The position numbers and the translations under genes were made by a program. A model generated the notes under the pieces. The model was not told the DNA's origin. It was given only the letters and a program-made list of their open reading frames with translations, and searched no databases. DNA of 64,000 nucleotides from Alphaproteobacteria bacterium (GTDB lineage: Bacteria; Pseudomonadota; Alphaproteobacteria; Holosporales; Holosporaceae), in NCBI GenBank assembly GCA_016870135.1, contig VGCF01000001.1:15049-79048 (forward strand), read 5' to 3'. Position 1 is the first letter of the stretch. Every line of letters starts with the position of its first letter. This document shows, in pieces, positions 50,606 to 60,223 of the stretch.

Positions 50606-51867
50606 ACTCTTTTGTTTCGATTTGCATCATTGTGACCATTTGTGTGATGTCTGCGATTTTATCGGCCAGTGAAACAGCCGTCACCATGGCATCACGACTG
50701 CGTTTAAACCAATTGGCAAAAAAGGGCAAAAAACGAGCAGTGCTGTTGTTATCGTTGCAAGAAAACATGCATACCTTGATCAGTACCATTATTTTAACCC
50801 ATACCTGTCTTTTTTCAGGTATGGCCGCTCTGACCTCTCAGATGATGAGCTCTGTTCTCAGCGAATGGGGGGTGTTTGTGGCCTCGTTGGTCATGGGGGC
50901 GGCGATGACATTGTGTTTAGAGGTATTGCCAAAAGTGTATGCCTATTATTTTCCAGAACAAGTTGGATTATTTCTGGCAGGATTCATTCAGTTTTTACGC
51001 ACGATTTTAAGGCCCGTTACCCGGTTCATGGATGCCTTTGCCCACAACATTATACGATTTTTAGGAGTCAATTTATCCGTAAAAAAAGACACAGTCGAAG
51101 ATTTGCGTGGCGCCATTGATTTACATACTGGGGCGGAAATAGCCCTGCATGAACGGGCCATGTTGCGCAGCGTATTGGATTTGTCCTTGGTTACAGTGGA
51201 TGAGGTAATGGTGCATCGTAAAAACATTTTGTCGTTCAACATTGATTTGCCCCAGGCCGAGCTGTATCGAAAAATCTTCAATGTCTCTTATACCCGCATC
51301 CCATTGTGGAGAGACACCCCTGATAATATTATTGGTGTGGTGAATATCAAGCATTTGGCTCGCGCCAGTCACCAATCGAATCAAGCGGTTGTGATTTCCG
51401 AGATGATGACCCAGCCATGGTTTATCCCCGATACCAGCACCCTGTTTGATCAGCTGCAATTGTTCAAAGCCAAAAGCAGCCATCAAGCCTTTGTGGTGGA
51501 TGAGTATGGGTCCTTACTGGGAATGGTGACACTGGAGGATATTTTAGAAGAAATTGTGGGTGAAATTACGGATGAACATGATGCGGCCTTGCCTGGCGTG
51601 CGTATGACCACCAACGGAGATTATATCATTCAAGGATCAGTGACACTGCGCGATTTACAGAGACAGTATGACTGGTCGCTGGATAACAGCGAGGCATCCA
51701 CATTGGCAGGATTAATTTTGAATGAAACACGATCCATTCCTGATGTGGGCTCTGTTTTAACCCTGCAAGGGTTTACCTTAAAGATTTTACGTAAACACAA
51801 CCATCAAATTACATTGATTCGTGTTACACCCCACGATAAACCCAAGGATACCCTGTTGGGGGTATAG
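50602..51867 (+). CDS. CorC/HlyC-type CNNM-CBS membrane protein
   Basis: A 421-aa protein. The N-terminal DUF21/CNNM membrane domain spans about 1-190 with four hydrophobic segments and the ASETAVT motif. Two CBS domains lie at about 205-330 (FVVDEYGSLLGMVTLEDILEE is the classic second CBS end), and a C-terminal CorC_HlyC domain at about 340-415. Family members are linked to Mg2+/Co2+ export or regulation; 'hemolysin' is an old label. It is co-translated with aroK. Confidence 0.92.
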   Translation: MNSFVSICIIVTICVMSAILSASETAVTMASRLRLNQLAKKGKKRAVLLLSLQENMHTLISTIILTHTCLFSGMAALTSQMMSSVLSEWGVFVASLVMGAAMTLCLEVLPKVYAYYFPEQVGLFLAGFIQFLRTILRPVTRFMDAFAHNIIRFLGVNLSVKKDTVEDLRGAIDLHTGAEIALHERAMLRSVLDLSLVTVDEVMVHRKNILSFNIDLPQAELYRKIFNVSYTRIPLWRDTPDNIIGVVNIKHLARASHQSNQAVVISEMMTQPWFIPDTSTLFDQLQLFKAKSSHQAFVVDEYGSLLGMVTLEDILEEIVGEITDEHDAALPGVRMTTNGDYIIQGSVTLRDLQRQYDWSLDNSEASTLAGLILNETRSIPDVGSVLTLQGFTLKILRKHNHQITLIRVTPHDKPKDTLLGV

Positions 51868-51891
51868 TCTCGGGGCTTTCCAGCCTCCCCC

Positions 51892-51942
51892 CCTGCCCCC
51901 TGTGTTTGATCTGTTGGTACAGCCTTTGGGCTTTGGGTCTTT
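51892..51942. repeat. 51-bp direct repeat, left copy
   Basis: It begins CCTGCCCCCTGTGTTTGATC and ends GGTCTTT; nearly identical to 52076-52127 except for a one-base indel. Both copies include the possible hairpin AGCCC-TTT-GGGCT or its variant. They lie in the gap between convergent corC-like and amn genes. Confidence 0.9.
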
Positions 51943-52075
51943 GGGGTCTAGTTGGGGGGACAATGCTGGTGGGGGCACACACATGATCTGAAAGCTTGTC
52001 TGCTTCATAGGCGACGGCCAACTATACCCCGTGCATTAACTTATCCTCCGCCAAATCCGTGGGGTATAAGGCCTT

Positions 52076-52127
52076 CCTGCCCCCTGTGTTTGATCTGTTG
52101 GTACAGCCCTTTGGGCTTTGGGTCTTT
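52076..52127. repeat. 52-bp direct repeat, right copy (overlaps the amn stop)
   Basis: This copy matches 51892-51942 and runs two bases into the amn stop codon. The AGCCC-TTT-GGGCT hairpin followed by GGGTCTTT could act as a weak terminator. The 133 bases between copies also carry GGGGTATA words next to each. Confidence 0.9.
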
Positions 52128-53685
52128 ATCGAAACGGGGCCGCTTGAAATCCGCGCAATTTACGAGAATGCAACGCCAAAGGGCAATACGTTGACAAAAT
52201 TTCCATGGCTGTAATACCCATCAGCATATGCTCGCGTACCCGATCCTTGTAAAAATTCTGAGCCGATTGCGGCATTTTCAAATCTCCATGCAGTGGTCGA
52301 TCCGATACGCACAACAATGCTCCATAAGGAATGGAAAATCGAAAAGCGTTGGCTGCCAATGTGGCCGATTCCATATCAATGGCAATGGCTCTGGATCGAT
52401 GAATCAGGGGGGAAAAGGAGGTGGTGCGCAGCTCCCAATTACGATTGGCTGTGGTTAAAACCGTTCCGGAACGCAACGAGCGATACAGTTGATCCGGATC
52501 GGGAAAAAACCGAGTCCCCGCTTGATGCAGGGCCTGCTGCACATCGGATACAGGAGGAATGGGGATATTCAGAGGCAGCTCTTCGTCCAACACCCGATCT
52601 TCGCGCATATAGGCGTTCGCAATCACGAAATCCCCTAACCGCTGGGTATGGTGCAGGCCACCACAATGACCCAACATAATCCAGCAATGAGACCGCAGCA
52701 CCGACAAATGATCGGTGATGGTTTTCATGTTGCTTGGTCCTACGCCAATATTAATCAGAGTAATGCCTTGTCGGTCAGCTTTTTGTAAGTGATAGGCGGG
52801 CATTTGAAAGGCCCTGCCCTCATCCACATATTCTTCCGGAATACCCTGGTCTAGGCGATGCCACCGCCCCATAGGTCCTGACCAAGAGACATACCCCTGT
52901 TTTAACCGTTCTTGTTCCTGGGCATAGGCCAAAAAAGAATCGACGTAATGGGAATAGTTAGTCAATAGGATGAAATTTTGAAACTGATCCGCCGACGTTC
53001 CGCAATAATGCTGTAATCGAGCCAGAGAATAATCAATGCGTGGCGCAGAAAACAATCCCAAGGGTTTGGTGGGTAATGCATCCCAATCTTTGGCCTCGTC
53101 TTCGCAATCTTGCAGACCGTATAGGGACGGCAGGTGCACGCGCATACTGGTGGCATTGGGCCCTGTACCCTGGACGGGCGTCTTTGCCACGATCTCGGCA
53201 GAACTCATAACCTCTAATGGTATACTGGGCAAAAAAGCGACCGGAATATGGCGTGGGCTCTTCCCCACCCCCACCAAGATCTCGTGGGATTGCATCAACA
53301 GTGTAATTTGTTGGTGCAAGTATCCCTCGTACAGAACCGGCTGAGTAATGGTGGTACCATAAAATCCAGGATGACTAAATAGGCCATACGATTGCAGCAA
53401 TGTCGAATCGCATACAGGAACATAAATACCCAAATAGGGATAATGGCGCGCGCCTGCAGAACGTTGATCCGAAAATATGGTTTGGCGTGCTTGGGTGACT
53501 TGACGTTGGTACAATTCTTTTAATGCCGAAATCACCTGATCGGCTGTATCAAAAAAAACCATATCTTGAACACACTCGTGCTCTTGAAAATGCAGTCTGG
53601 TGCGGGCATGCAAAGACGGCCAATCAAATGAAGAAAGAGATCGTTCAGGGATCGACAAAGGATCAGTAGCCATGGACTCTATCAT
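52126..53685 (-). CDS. amn: AMP nucleosidase
   Basis: Cleaves AMP to adenine and ribose 5-phosphate. The 519-aa protein has the N-terminal regulatory domain (YPYLGIYVPVCDSTLLQSYG, RPR-type region) and a nucleoside-phosphorylase-like C-domain (NIGVGPSNMKTITDHL, MLGHCGGLH, AIDMESATLAANAFRF, LLCVSDRPLHGDLK). Full-length with about 30 extra N-terminal residues; an ATG five codons in (53670) is an alternative start. It is convergent with the corC-like gene. Confidence 0.95.
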   Translation of the reverse strand: MIESMATDPLSIPERSLSSFDWPSLHARTRLHFQEHECVQDMVFFDTADQVISALKELYQRQVTQARQTIFSDQRSAGARHYPYLGIYVPVCDSTLLQSYGLFSHPGFYGTTITQPVLYEGYLHQQITLLMQSHEILVGVGKSPRHIPVAFLPSIPLEVMSSAEIVAKTPVQGTGPNATSMRVHLPSLYGLQDCEDEAKDWDALPTKPLGLFSAPRIDYSLARLQHYCGTSADQFQNFILLTNYSHYVDSFLAYAQEQERLKQGYVSWSGPMGRWHRLDQGIPEEYVDEGRAFQMPAYHLQKADRQGITLINIGVGPSNMKTITDHLSVLRSHCWIMLGHCGGLHHTQRLGDFVIANAYMREDRVLDEELPLNIPIPPVSDVQQALHQAGTRFFPDPDQLYRSLRSGTVLTTANRNWELRTTSFSPLIHRSRAIAIDMESATLAANAFRFSIPYGALLCVSDRPLHGDLKMPQSAQNFYKDRVREHMLMGITAMEILSTYCPLALHSRKLRGFQAAPFR

Positions 53686-53749
53686 TATCTATTTAACTTA
53701 TCATACACCATTGCATAAAAATCGCCAAATTTTTGCACACGCTCTTGGG

Positions 53750-55090
53750 TTAAGCAAGATTTTTGTTAACAAAAACAGGCACGCTGCCGTCATGAAACTG
53801 GATGGACAGCTCCTCTGTTTTCAGTGCCATGCCGCTGGAAGAACACAGTTTTTTATCCCCAGATAAGACCAATGAAAACCCGCGTTCCAAGGTTTTTTGG
53901 TACGATAATTGGGCCAACAATCGATCATAATTCTCTAACAGGGATTCAAAGGCACCTATTTTCTCGACCATTAATCGCGTTAAATGTTGACCAAGATGCA
54001 TGACGTGGTTCTGGTGGTTGACAATATCTCTGATGGGGCCTTGCCCTAGTTTTTGCCCGATCAATGTCCACCGGTATGTTTTTTCAGTCATAAAAAGGGA
54101 AATGCGCTTGACCAACGCATCAAAAGCCAGATCCAATCGTTGTTCAAGCGGCAACGTCATGGATTTCAGCGCGTAAAAACCATTCATGACGTGGTCTAGT
54201 CGGGTTCTCCCTAAACTGTATTCATGATACAAGGCACGACGCAGTAACGTGATACAGCTGTGGATGTGGTCTTGTACATCGGTAATCAGCGGCAACACCA
54301 TTTCGGCCGCCGCCGTGGGGGTCGGAGCCCGACAATCGGCAGCATAATCCATCAGAGTCGTGTCCGTTTCATGACCAATGGCGGAAATAATAGGAATGGT
54401 GCTCGATGCCACAGCTCTGACAATCGACTCATCATGAAAAGCCCACAAGTCCTCGATGCTCCCGCCGCCGCGCGCAATGATCAGCACATCAGGACGTACA
54501 TGGTGTTGGTGAAAGAAGGTCAAAGCCCTTAAAATATCAGGCACAGCATTGCCGCCCTGCACCGCCACAGGGTACAGCAACAATCGGCAGGGTAAACGGT
54601 CAGAAAAACGCACCAACATATCTTGAATCACCGCACCCGTAGGCGATGTAATCAGGCCAATGCACCCAGGAAATCGAGGTAATGGCTTTTTTCGCTCTCG
54701 TTCAAATAAGCCCTCTTTGGTCAGTTTGGCCTTTAATTGTTCGATCAAATACAACAACGCCCCCTGGCCCGCTGGCTCTGCACTTTCAATGATGAATTGG
54801 TATTTGGATCGCGCACCATAGGTTGTAATACGCCCCCTGCAAATCACCAAAACCCCATCGTGCAGAGGAGTTTGCAGTTTGGTTCCACGCCAACAAATGG
54901 CATCTATCACGCACTGGTCGTCTTTTAGGGCAAAATAAGTATGTCCAGACGTATGCTGTTTACAGCCGGAAATCTCGCCTTGTACACAGACCGAAGAAAA
55001 CCCTTTTTCGATGTGTTGTTTCAAATACCCTGAAATTTGAGTAATGGTTAAGGGTAACGGGGTGTCTGGATATGCCAATAAATTGCCCAT
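53750..55090 (-). CDS. xseA: Exodeoxyribonuclease VII large subunit
   Basis: A single-strand DNA nuclease. N-terminal OB-fold (LTITQISGYLKQHIEKGFSSVCVQGEISGC) with GHTYFALKD, then the catalytic domain (GLITSPTGAVIQDM, RGGGSIEDLWAFHDE, ISAIGHETDTT, CRAPTPTAAAE) and a coiled-coil tail. I cut the start to the ATG at 55090, which removes 106 non-homologous codons that overlap the divergent miaB gene; the result is 446 aa, the family size. xseB is not nearby. Confidence 0.95.
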   Translation of the reverse strand: MGNLLAYPDTPLPLTITQISGYLKQHIEKGFSSVCVQGEISGCKQHTSGHTYFALKDDQCVIDAICWRGTKLQTPLHDGVLVICRGRITTYGARSKYQFIIESAEPAGQGALLYLIEQLKAKLTKEGLFERERKKPLPRFPGCIGLITSPTGAVIQDMLVRFSDRLPCRLLLYPVAVQGGNAVPDILRALTFFHQHHVRPDVLIIARGGGSIEDLWAFHDESIVRAVASSTIPIISAIGHETDTTLMDYAADCRAPTPTAAAEMVLPLITDVQDHIHSCITLLRRALYHEYSLGRTRLDHVMNGFYALKSMTLPLEQRLDLAFDALVKRISLFMTEKTYRWTLIGQKLGQGPIRDIVNHQNHVMHLGQHLTRLMVEKIGAFESLLENYDRLLAQLSYQKTLERGFSLVLSGDKKLCSSSGMALKTEELSIQFHDGSVPVFVNKNLA

Positions 55091-55228
55091 CAAAAAACTG
55101 TACCCATGGGATAACCATATCACCAGTTTATACCATTTTTTATCGAAATACAGGGTACTTTTTTGCCTTTGACCTTGATACATCAATGCTTTTATTTTAT
55201 GATCATAAAAATTCCACCTGGCAAACCT

Positions 55229-56644
55229 ATGAGCACTTTTTCCAGCCTTGCCCAGACCATCCAGCCTCTGGATGCTGCAGAACGCTTTGCCACCCTTCCC
55301 CCAGAATACACCCCCACTAAACGTCTGTTCATCAAGACTTATGGGTGTCAAATGAACGTTTATGATTCTGAACGCATGGAAGAAGCGTTGGTTCCCCTGG
55401 GGTTTCAAGCCACCGATATGGTGGATACGGCCGATTTAATCATCGTGAACACCTGTCATATCCGCGCCAAAGCAGAGGACAAACTGTTTTCTGAATTAGG
55501 TCGCTTTCGTATTGTTAAAAACAAGCGTAAAGACGCGGGACAATCCACCATCATTATTGTGGCCGGATGTGTGGGTCAAGCACTGGGAGCCGATATTTTA
55601 AAGCGTGCCCCGTATGTGGATGTGGTGGTGGGGCCTCAGACATACCATACCTTGCCTGAAACGGTGATGCGCATTTTGTGGGCTCAGCCCAATCAACCCA
55701 AAATATCCTTGGGTTTTCCAAAAATGGAAAAATTTGATGAATTGCCCCAAGAGCGAGGATTAAAGGGGCCGCAAGCCTTTTTGTCCATCCAAGAGGGCTG
55801 TAACAAGTTTTGTAAATATTGTGTGGTGCCCTATACCCGAGGTCCGGAATATTCCCGGCCCTTGTCGGACGTATTGCAAGAAGCCAAACATTTGGTGGAT
55901 TTGGGGGCCAAAGAAATTACGCTGTTGGGGCAAAACGTCAATGCCTATCATGGATTGGATGCGGGTGGTAAAGAAACATCCTTGGGGCGATTGATTATGG
56001 CGTTGGCGGAATGTCCTGGGTTGACGCGTTTGCGATACACCACATCGCACCCAAGGGATGTGGATGATGATTTGTTATGTGCCCACAGAGACATCAAAAT
56101 TTTGATGCCTTTTTTACATTTGCCCGTACAATCTGGTTCTAACCGGGTGTTGGCGCGCATGAATCGACAATATACCCGTGAATTTTATCTGAACATCATT
56201 GAAAAATTCCTCCAGTACAATCCAAAAATGGCGTTTTCATCAGATTTTATTGTAGGGTATCCTGGGGAAAGTGACGACGATTTTCAAGACACATGTCGTT
56301 TGATTGATCAGGTTCATTTTGCCCAAGCCTTTTCCTTTATGTACAGTCCTCGGCCCGGTACCCCTGCAGCCATGGTCAAACAATTGGATGAACAGATAAA
56401 AAGTCAGCGTCTGCAGCACCTGAATGGGGTTTTGGATGGTCATCGATTGGCCTTTAACCAAACTTTTCAAGATCAAGTGATTCCTGTGCTGGTGGAACGC
56501 GCGGACGAGGATCATGGGTGTATGGGGCGCAGTGAATATATGCATAGTGTGCATTTTACCCATCCATTTTGCGCAGTGGGTGATATATTGAATATTCAAA
56601 TTCAATCGTCATCCCACAACAGTTTAAAAGGGGTCGTCGTATAG
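55229..56644 (+). CDS. miaB: tRNA-2-methylthio-N6-dimethylallyladenosine synthase
   Basis: A radical-SAM methylthiotransferase acting on A37 of tRNAs that read UNN codons. The N-terminal UPF0004 domain has KTYGCQMNVYDSE plus Cys in VNTCHIR and VAGCVGQ (auxiliary cluster). The radical-SAM CNKFCKYC motif is near residue 190, and a TRAM domain ends the protein. The start at 55229 is preferred; the longer frame overlaps the divergent xseA leader. Confidence 0.96.
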   Translation: MSTFSSLAQTIQPLDAAERFATLPPEYTPTKRLFIKTYGCQMNVYDSERMEEALVPLGFQATDMVDTADLIIVNTCHIRAKAEDKLFSELGRFRIVKNKRKDAGQSTIIIVAGCVGQALGADILKRAPYVDVVVGPQTYHTLPETVMRILWAQPNQPKISLGFPKMEKFDELPQERGLKGPQAFLSIQEGCNKFCKYCVVPYTRGPEYSRPLSDVLQEAKHLVDLGAKEITLLGQNVNAYHGLDAGGKETSLGRLIMALAECPGLTRLRYTTSHPRDVDDDLLCAHRDIKILMPFLHLPVQSGSNRVLARMNRQYTREFYLNIIEKFLQYNPKMAFSSDFIVGYPGESDDDFQDTCRLIDQVHFAQAFSFMYSPRPGTPAAMVKQLDEQIKSQRLQHLNGVLDGHRLAFNQTFQDQVIPVLVERADEDHGCMGRSEYMHSVHFTHPFCAVGDILNIQIQSSSHNSLKGVVV

Positions 56645-56810
56645 CCCCATCACCAGCCAGACAGGATGATGGGCAAACGATAAAAACGTGGCTTTTGGGG
56701 AACAGTGGGTGGGTTGATCGAATTATTGATCAAAAACCATTGATTTATAGAGGATTTTTTTAGAATAATGGTCCTAAGGTTAATGGTATAGATCAGTAAA
56801 AAAAGTGACG

Positions 56811-58067
56811 ATGGGTTATAAAAAAACCATATTGATGGTATGGATGATGTCCACGGTTTTCACCACAGCGCAATGTTCACCAGGTTTTTCCCCAGGAAAA
56901 CAGCGCATACCTTTAAAAATGCATCTGGTGCGTGATCAGGTTTTGGCGGAATATGTCGATGTTTTTTTGGACCAAAATCCTGCCATTATGGCTGATTTGT
57001 CTCATACGAGTAATGACCAATTGCGTCAATGGGCCTTGCATTTGGCCCATCAAATTGAAAAGCGATATCTGTTTTCTCCATCCATCATCATTAATCGCAT
57101 ATCGTATCATGCAAAAGGAATTTTTCACTGCTTAGAGCTGGCCCGTAAACAGGCCCAAAGCGCAGCACTGGCCCATCCCATACACCTGGATTTGCAAGAA
57201 TTTTCACCCAAAAGTTTGCGCACCTTATTGCAAGAAAACCGTTTGCACCAAAAAGAATGTTCTGAAAAAATGAATGCGCTGCAAGAGATGATCATCCAGT
57301 CCAACGACGGTACTGACAAAGACAATTATGGCATTGAAGCAGCATTATTAAAGATGGTGGACGAGTTGAATGGACGATATGAAGCCATATTGAAATCATT
57401 TGTGGGCATTCCGCACATCATAACGCGTAAAAAACTGAACGATCGTATGAAAGTATTGCGTCAAGATTGGGGTTCTTTGCAAAACTATTTGCCCGCACTG
57501 TTGCATCATGGTCAATTGTTGCACACGTTAAATCAATCCATGCATGAAAAAATAGAAACCATTTTTTCCGATGCCCATTTGGGTATCACTCCGTACGCCA
57601 ACAAAGCCATGGGATTAAAGTGGGAAATGATGCGCAAAGCCATTGATGAATTAGAGCATATTCATTCTCAATTGTCGGAAAAAGACGCCATTATTGTGGA
57701 TCAGTTGTGTAAAAAAACGGCCGTGATGCTGTGGGGCGATTGGTTGAATGATTTACAGATGCAAGCCAAACGTGTTCCGGCCCAGAGCCAGGCCTTATTG
57801 GTACAAATGGATCGATTAAAAAATCATTTGGTGTTGTTAATCGCCCATCCGCTGCGTGGTTTGGATCATTTTCAAGCTTTGCTGAATCCCCACCACAGTG
57901 GACTGGTGTTAAGCAAGGCTTTCTTGGATCAGGCCTGTGATCGCCTGTTGCATGTGTTGGAAAACGTCCAAAACCTTTCAGCATCATCCCAGAGCCCTTT
58001 GCCCCCTGTACCCAGCGCCACAGAACCAGTGTTCCACGGCGTGGCTGAAGGTTCCATAAAGGGATGA
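56811..58067 (+). CDS. Secreted helical protein of unknown function
   Basis: A 418-aa protein with an N-terminal signal peptide (YKKTILMVWMMSTVFTTAQC; a Cys right after it could be a lipobox, though TAQC is atypical). The mature part appears almost all alpha-helical, with many Leu-rich, charged amphipathic repeats and coiled-coil-like stretches around 150-230 and 265-340. No catalytic motif or known domain was seen. The last 25 residues are Ser/Pro-rich. It follows miaB by 166 bases and is convergent with cvpA. The first ATG is preferred over the GTG two codons earlier. Confidence 0.7.
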   Translation: MGYKKTILMVWMMSTVFTTAQCSPGFSPGKQRIPLKMHLVRDQVLAEYVDVFLDQNPAIMADLSHTSNDQLRQWALHLAHQIEKRYLFSPSIIINRISYHAKGIFHCLELARKQAQSAALAHPIHLDLQEFSPKSLRTLLQENRLHQKECSEKMNALQEMIIQSNDGTDKDNYGIEAALLKMVDELNGRYEAILKSFVGIPHIITRKKLNDRMKVLRQDWGSLQNYLPALLHHGQLLHTLNQSMHEKIETIFSDAHLGITPYANKAMGLKWEMMRKAIDELEHIHSQLSEKDAIIVDQLCKKTAVMLWGDWLNDLQMQAKRVPAQSQALLVQMDRLKNHLVLLIAHPLRGLDHFQALLNPHHSGLVLSKAFLDQACDRLLHVLENVQNLSASSQSPLPPVPSATEPVFHGVAEGSIKG

Positions 58068-58119
58068 CCCATACAGAGGGGTTTTCCCTCCCCTCCTGCC
58101 GGACGAACAATGGCGCCCA

Positions 58120-58725
58120 TTAATCCACGGATTCGGGTTTTGGGGCAGACAGAGATTGGGTCAGGGCATTAGAATGGATCGGAGAGAGATCTAGATCTTT
58201 CAAGTTTTTAATCAACAACTCGTTCTTTTTTAACGATTCTGGTAAATGCTTGGCGCAAAAAAAGGCCGCATGATTTAACCAGGTTGCGCTTTTCGAGCAA
58301 GTGACAATAATGGGAATCTTGTCCGAGGGAAATAGAATTAATGCTCCGACATAAGACCCACAAATCAGGGAAAGACCACGAACAAATCCAAAAACCAGAC
58401 CCAAGGATTGATCGACTGTTTTGGCAAAACTCTTTTGAACCACCATAGACAACCATTGGGCCAAGAATAAAAACACCACCAACGTTAGGCAAAAAACCAA
58501 AAAAAAGCCTGCCGCCTGTAATATAGACGGGTTATCAATCCACTGGGCAAAAAAGTCTTTTGGCCATTGAAAATCTTGCTTTGCCACCAGCGCTGCCCCC
58601 AGCCATGCGCACAACCCAAAAACTTCCCGTACAAACCCTCTGGCAAAGCCGATCAGCAAAGAAAATCCCAACGTCACCAGAATCAACAGATCAAAAGTAT
58701 TAAATTGCGAGTATCCCATATCCAT
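58120..58725 (-). CDS. cvpA: CvpA family membrane protein
   Basis: A 201-aa protein with four TM helices in the first 130 residues (FDLLILVTLGFSLLIGFARGFVREV is the signature start; DQSLGLVFGFVRGL the signature of the last TM) and a charged C-terminal tail. CvpA was named for colicin V production and is linked to envelope homeostasis. It is 33 bases after radA, the usual alphaproteobacterial pairing; purF, often next, is missing. Confidence 0.92.
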   Translation of the reverse strand: MDMGYSQFNTFDLLILVTLGFSLLIGFARGFVREVFGLCAWLGAALVAKQDFQWPKDFFAQWIDNPSILQAAGFFLVFCLTLVVFLFLAQWLSMVVQKSFAKTVDQSLGLVFGFVRGLSLICGSYVGALILFPSDKIPIIVTCSKSATWLNHAAFFCAKHLPESLKKNELLIKNLKDLDLSPIHSNALTQSLSAPKPESVD

Positions 58726-58758
58726 TGTATTCCCTGTGAAAAAGACCCTATTAGCAGA

Positions 58759-60114
58759 TCATGAGCGGAACCAAAGATCAAGATCTTTGACATGATTTAA
58801 CGACGACAACGTCATGCTGTGGGTGGATAAAGTGCTGTCGGGCATAAAAACATGAGAGAAACCCAATTGCTCGGCTTCTCGCAGACGGTGCTCTCCAAAA
58901 GCTGTGGGATAAATTTCACCCGTTAAACCAATTTCACCAAAGGCAATGGCCCGTTTGGGCAAAGGGCGTTTTTTCAAGCACGACAATAAGGCCAAGGCCA
59001 CGCATAAATCGGCTGCAGGCTCTGTGATGCGAATGCCTCCCAGAACGGTCAAAAATACGTCTTTTTTAGAAAAACACAGCTGACACCGCGCTTCTAATAC
59101 CGCCAAGATCATGGACAATCGGTTGCTGTCCCACCCCACCACTGATCGCCTGGGGCTGGCTAAAAACGATGGTGTGGACAAGGCTTGACATTCCACCAGC
59201 AAAGGACGTGTGCCCTCCATACCGGCAAAAATACAGGATCCTGGGATTTCTTGTTGTCGAGGACTGATAAACAGGGCTGATGGATTGGTGACTTCGCGCA
59301 ATCCACCGCTGACCATATCAAAAACACCGACCTCGTGGGTGGCCCCAAAACGATTTTTTATGGTGCGTAACAAGCGATAAGGTCGATTGTTGTCTCCCTC
59401 GAAATACAGCACCGTATCCACCATATGCTCTAAAACCTTTGGTCCGGCAATCATACCATCCTTGGTAATATGACCCACCACCATAATGGCCAGACCTGTG
59501 GATTTGGCCAGTGTAATCAGCGTATTAATACATTCCCTGATTTGTCCTAATGTGCCTGGCGTGGCACCAGCGGATTTCAACATCATGGTTTGAATCGAGT
59601 CAATAATGATAAAACCGCGCAATACACCTGGGATCAAAACCTTTGGTATCATGGGTAAAACAGTATCCAATTGATTGGTGCTGATGATGTGCACGTTGGC
59701 ATCTTGCAGACCTAAACGCTTGGCTCGCAGTCGAATTTGGGCCGAAGATTCTTCACCGGATACATACACCACGGCCGTTTTTGGAGCCATCATACCTGCC
59801 AATTGTAACAATAAAGTGGATTTTCCAATGCCTGGATCTCCTGCCACCAAGGAAACCGATCCTGCTACAATGCCTCCACCACAAACCCGATCAAATTCTG
59901 CCATTCCTGTGGACAATCTGGGGAACTGATGTTCATCGGCTTGGGATAATGTTTCAAAGGCATGAATAGTATCGGTGGGCAGTGATACGCTGACGGTTTC
60001 GGCGACCAAAGTATCCCATTGGTGACATTCATCACATTTGCCTTTCCACTTTGGTGTAACCGAACCACATTGTTGACAGACATAAGCTTTTTTTGCGGAA
60101 CTGGACAGAGTCAT
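58759..60114 (-). CDS. radA: DNA repair protein RadA
   Basis: A RecA-like branch-migration helicase. It has an N-terminal C4 zinc finger (CQQCGSVTPKWKGKCDEC), Walker A GDPGIGKSTLLLQ, the RadA-specific KNRFGATHEVGVF and a C-terminal Lon-like domain (LGGIRITEPAADLCVALALLS). The start at 60114 is chosen close to the zinc finger; a longer frame begins at 60135. Confidence 0.96.
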   Translation of the reverse strand: MTLSSSAKKAYVCQQCGSVTPKWKGKCDECHQWDTLVAETVSVSLPTDTIHAFETLSQADEHQFPRLSTGMAEFDRVCGGGIVAGSVSLVAGDPGIGKSTLLLQLAGMMAPKTAVVYVSGEESSAQIRLRAKRLGLQDANVHIISTNQLDTVLPMIPKVLIPGVLRGFIIIDSIQTMMLKSAGATPGTLGQIRECINTLITLAKSTGLAIMVVGHITKDGMIAGPKVLEHMVDTVLYFEGDNNRPYRLLRTIKNRFGATHEVGVFDMVSGGLREVTNPSALFISPRQQEIPGSCIFAGMEGTRPLLVECQALSTPSFLASPRRSVVGWDSNRLSMILAVLEARCQLCFSKKDVFLTVLGGIRITEPAADLCVALALLSCLKKRPLPKRAIAFGEIGLTGEIYPTAFGEHRLREAEQLGFSHVFMPDSTLSTHSMTLSSLNHVKDLDLWFRS

Positions 60115-60223
60115 GGGGTGTCTTGTTGTGTGCATTTCCTTATTATCCCTATCCTATGGACCAAAGGTAAGCCCCCACCCCTCTTCTATACCCAGGTCTG
60201 CATGCTGCCCTCCCAGGGCGTCT

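Noticed and set aside
55091..55408. N-terminal extension of XseA by 106 codons
   Set aside because: It overlaps the divergent miaB gene and has no similarity to the OB-fold start of the family.
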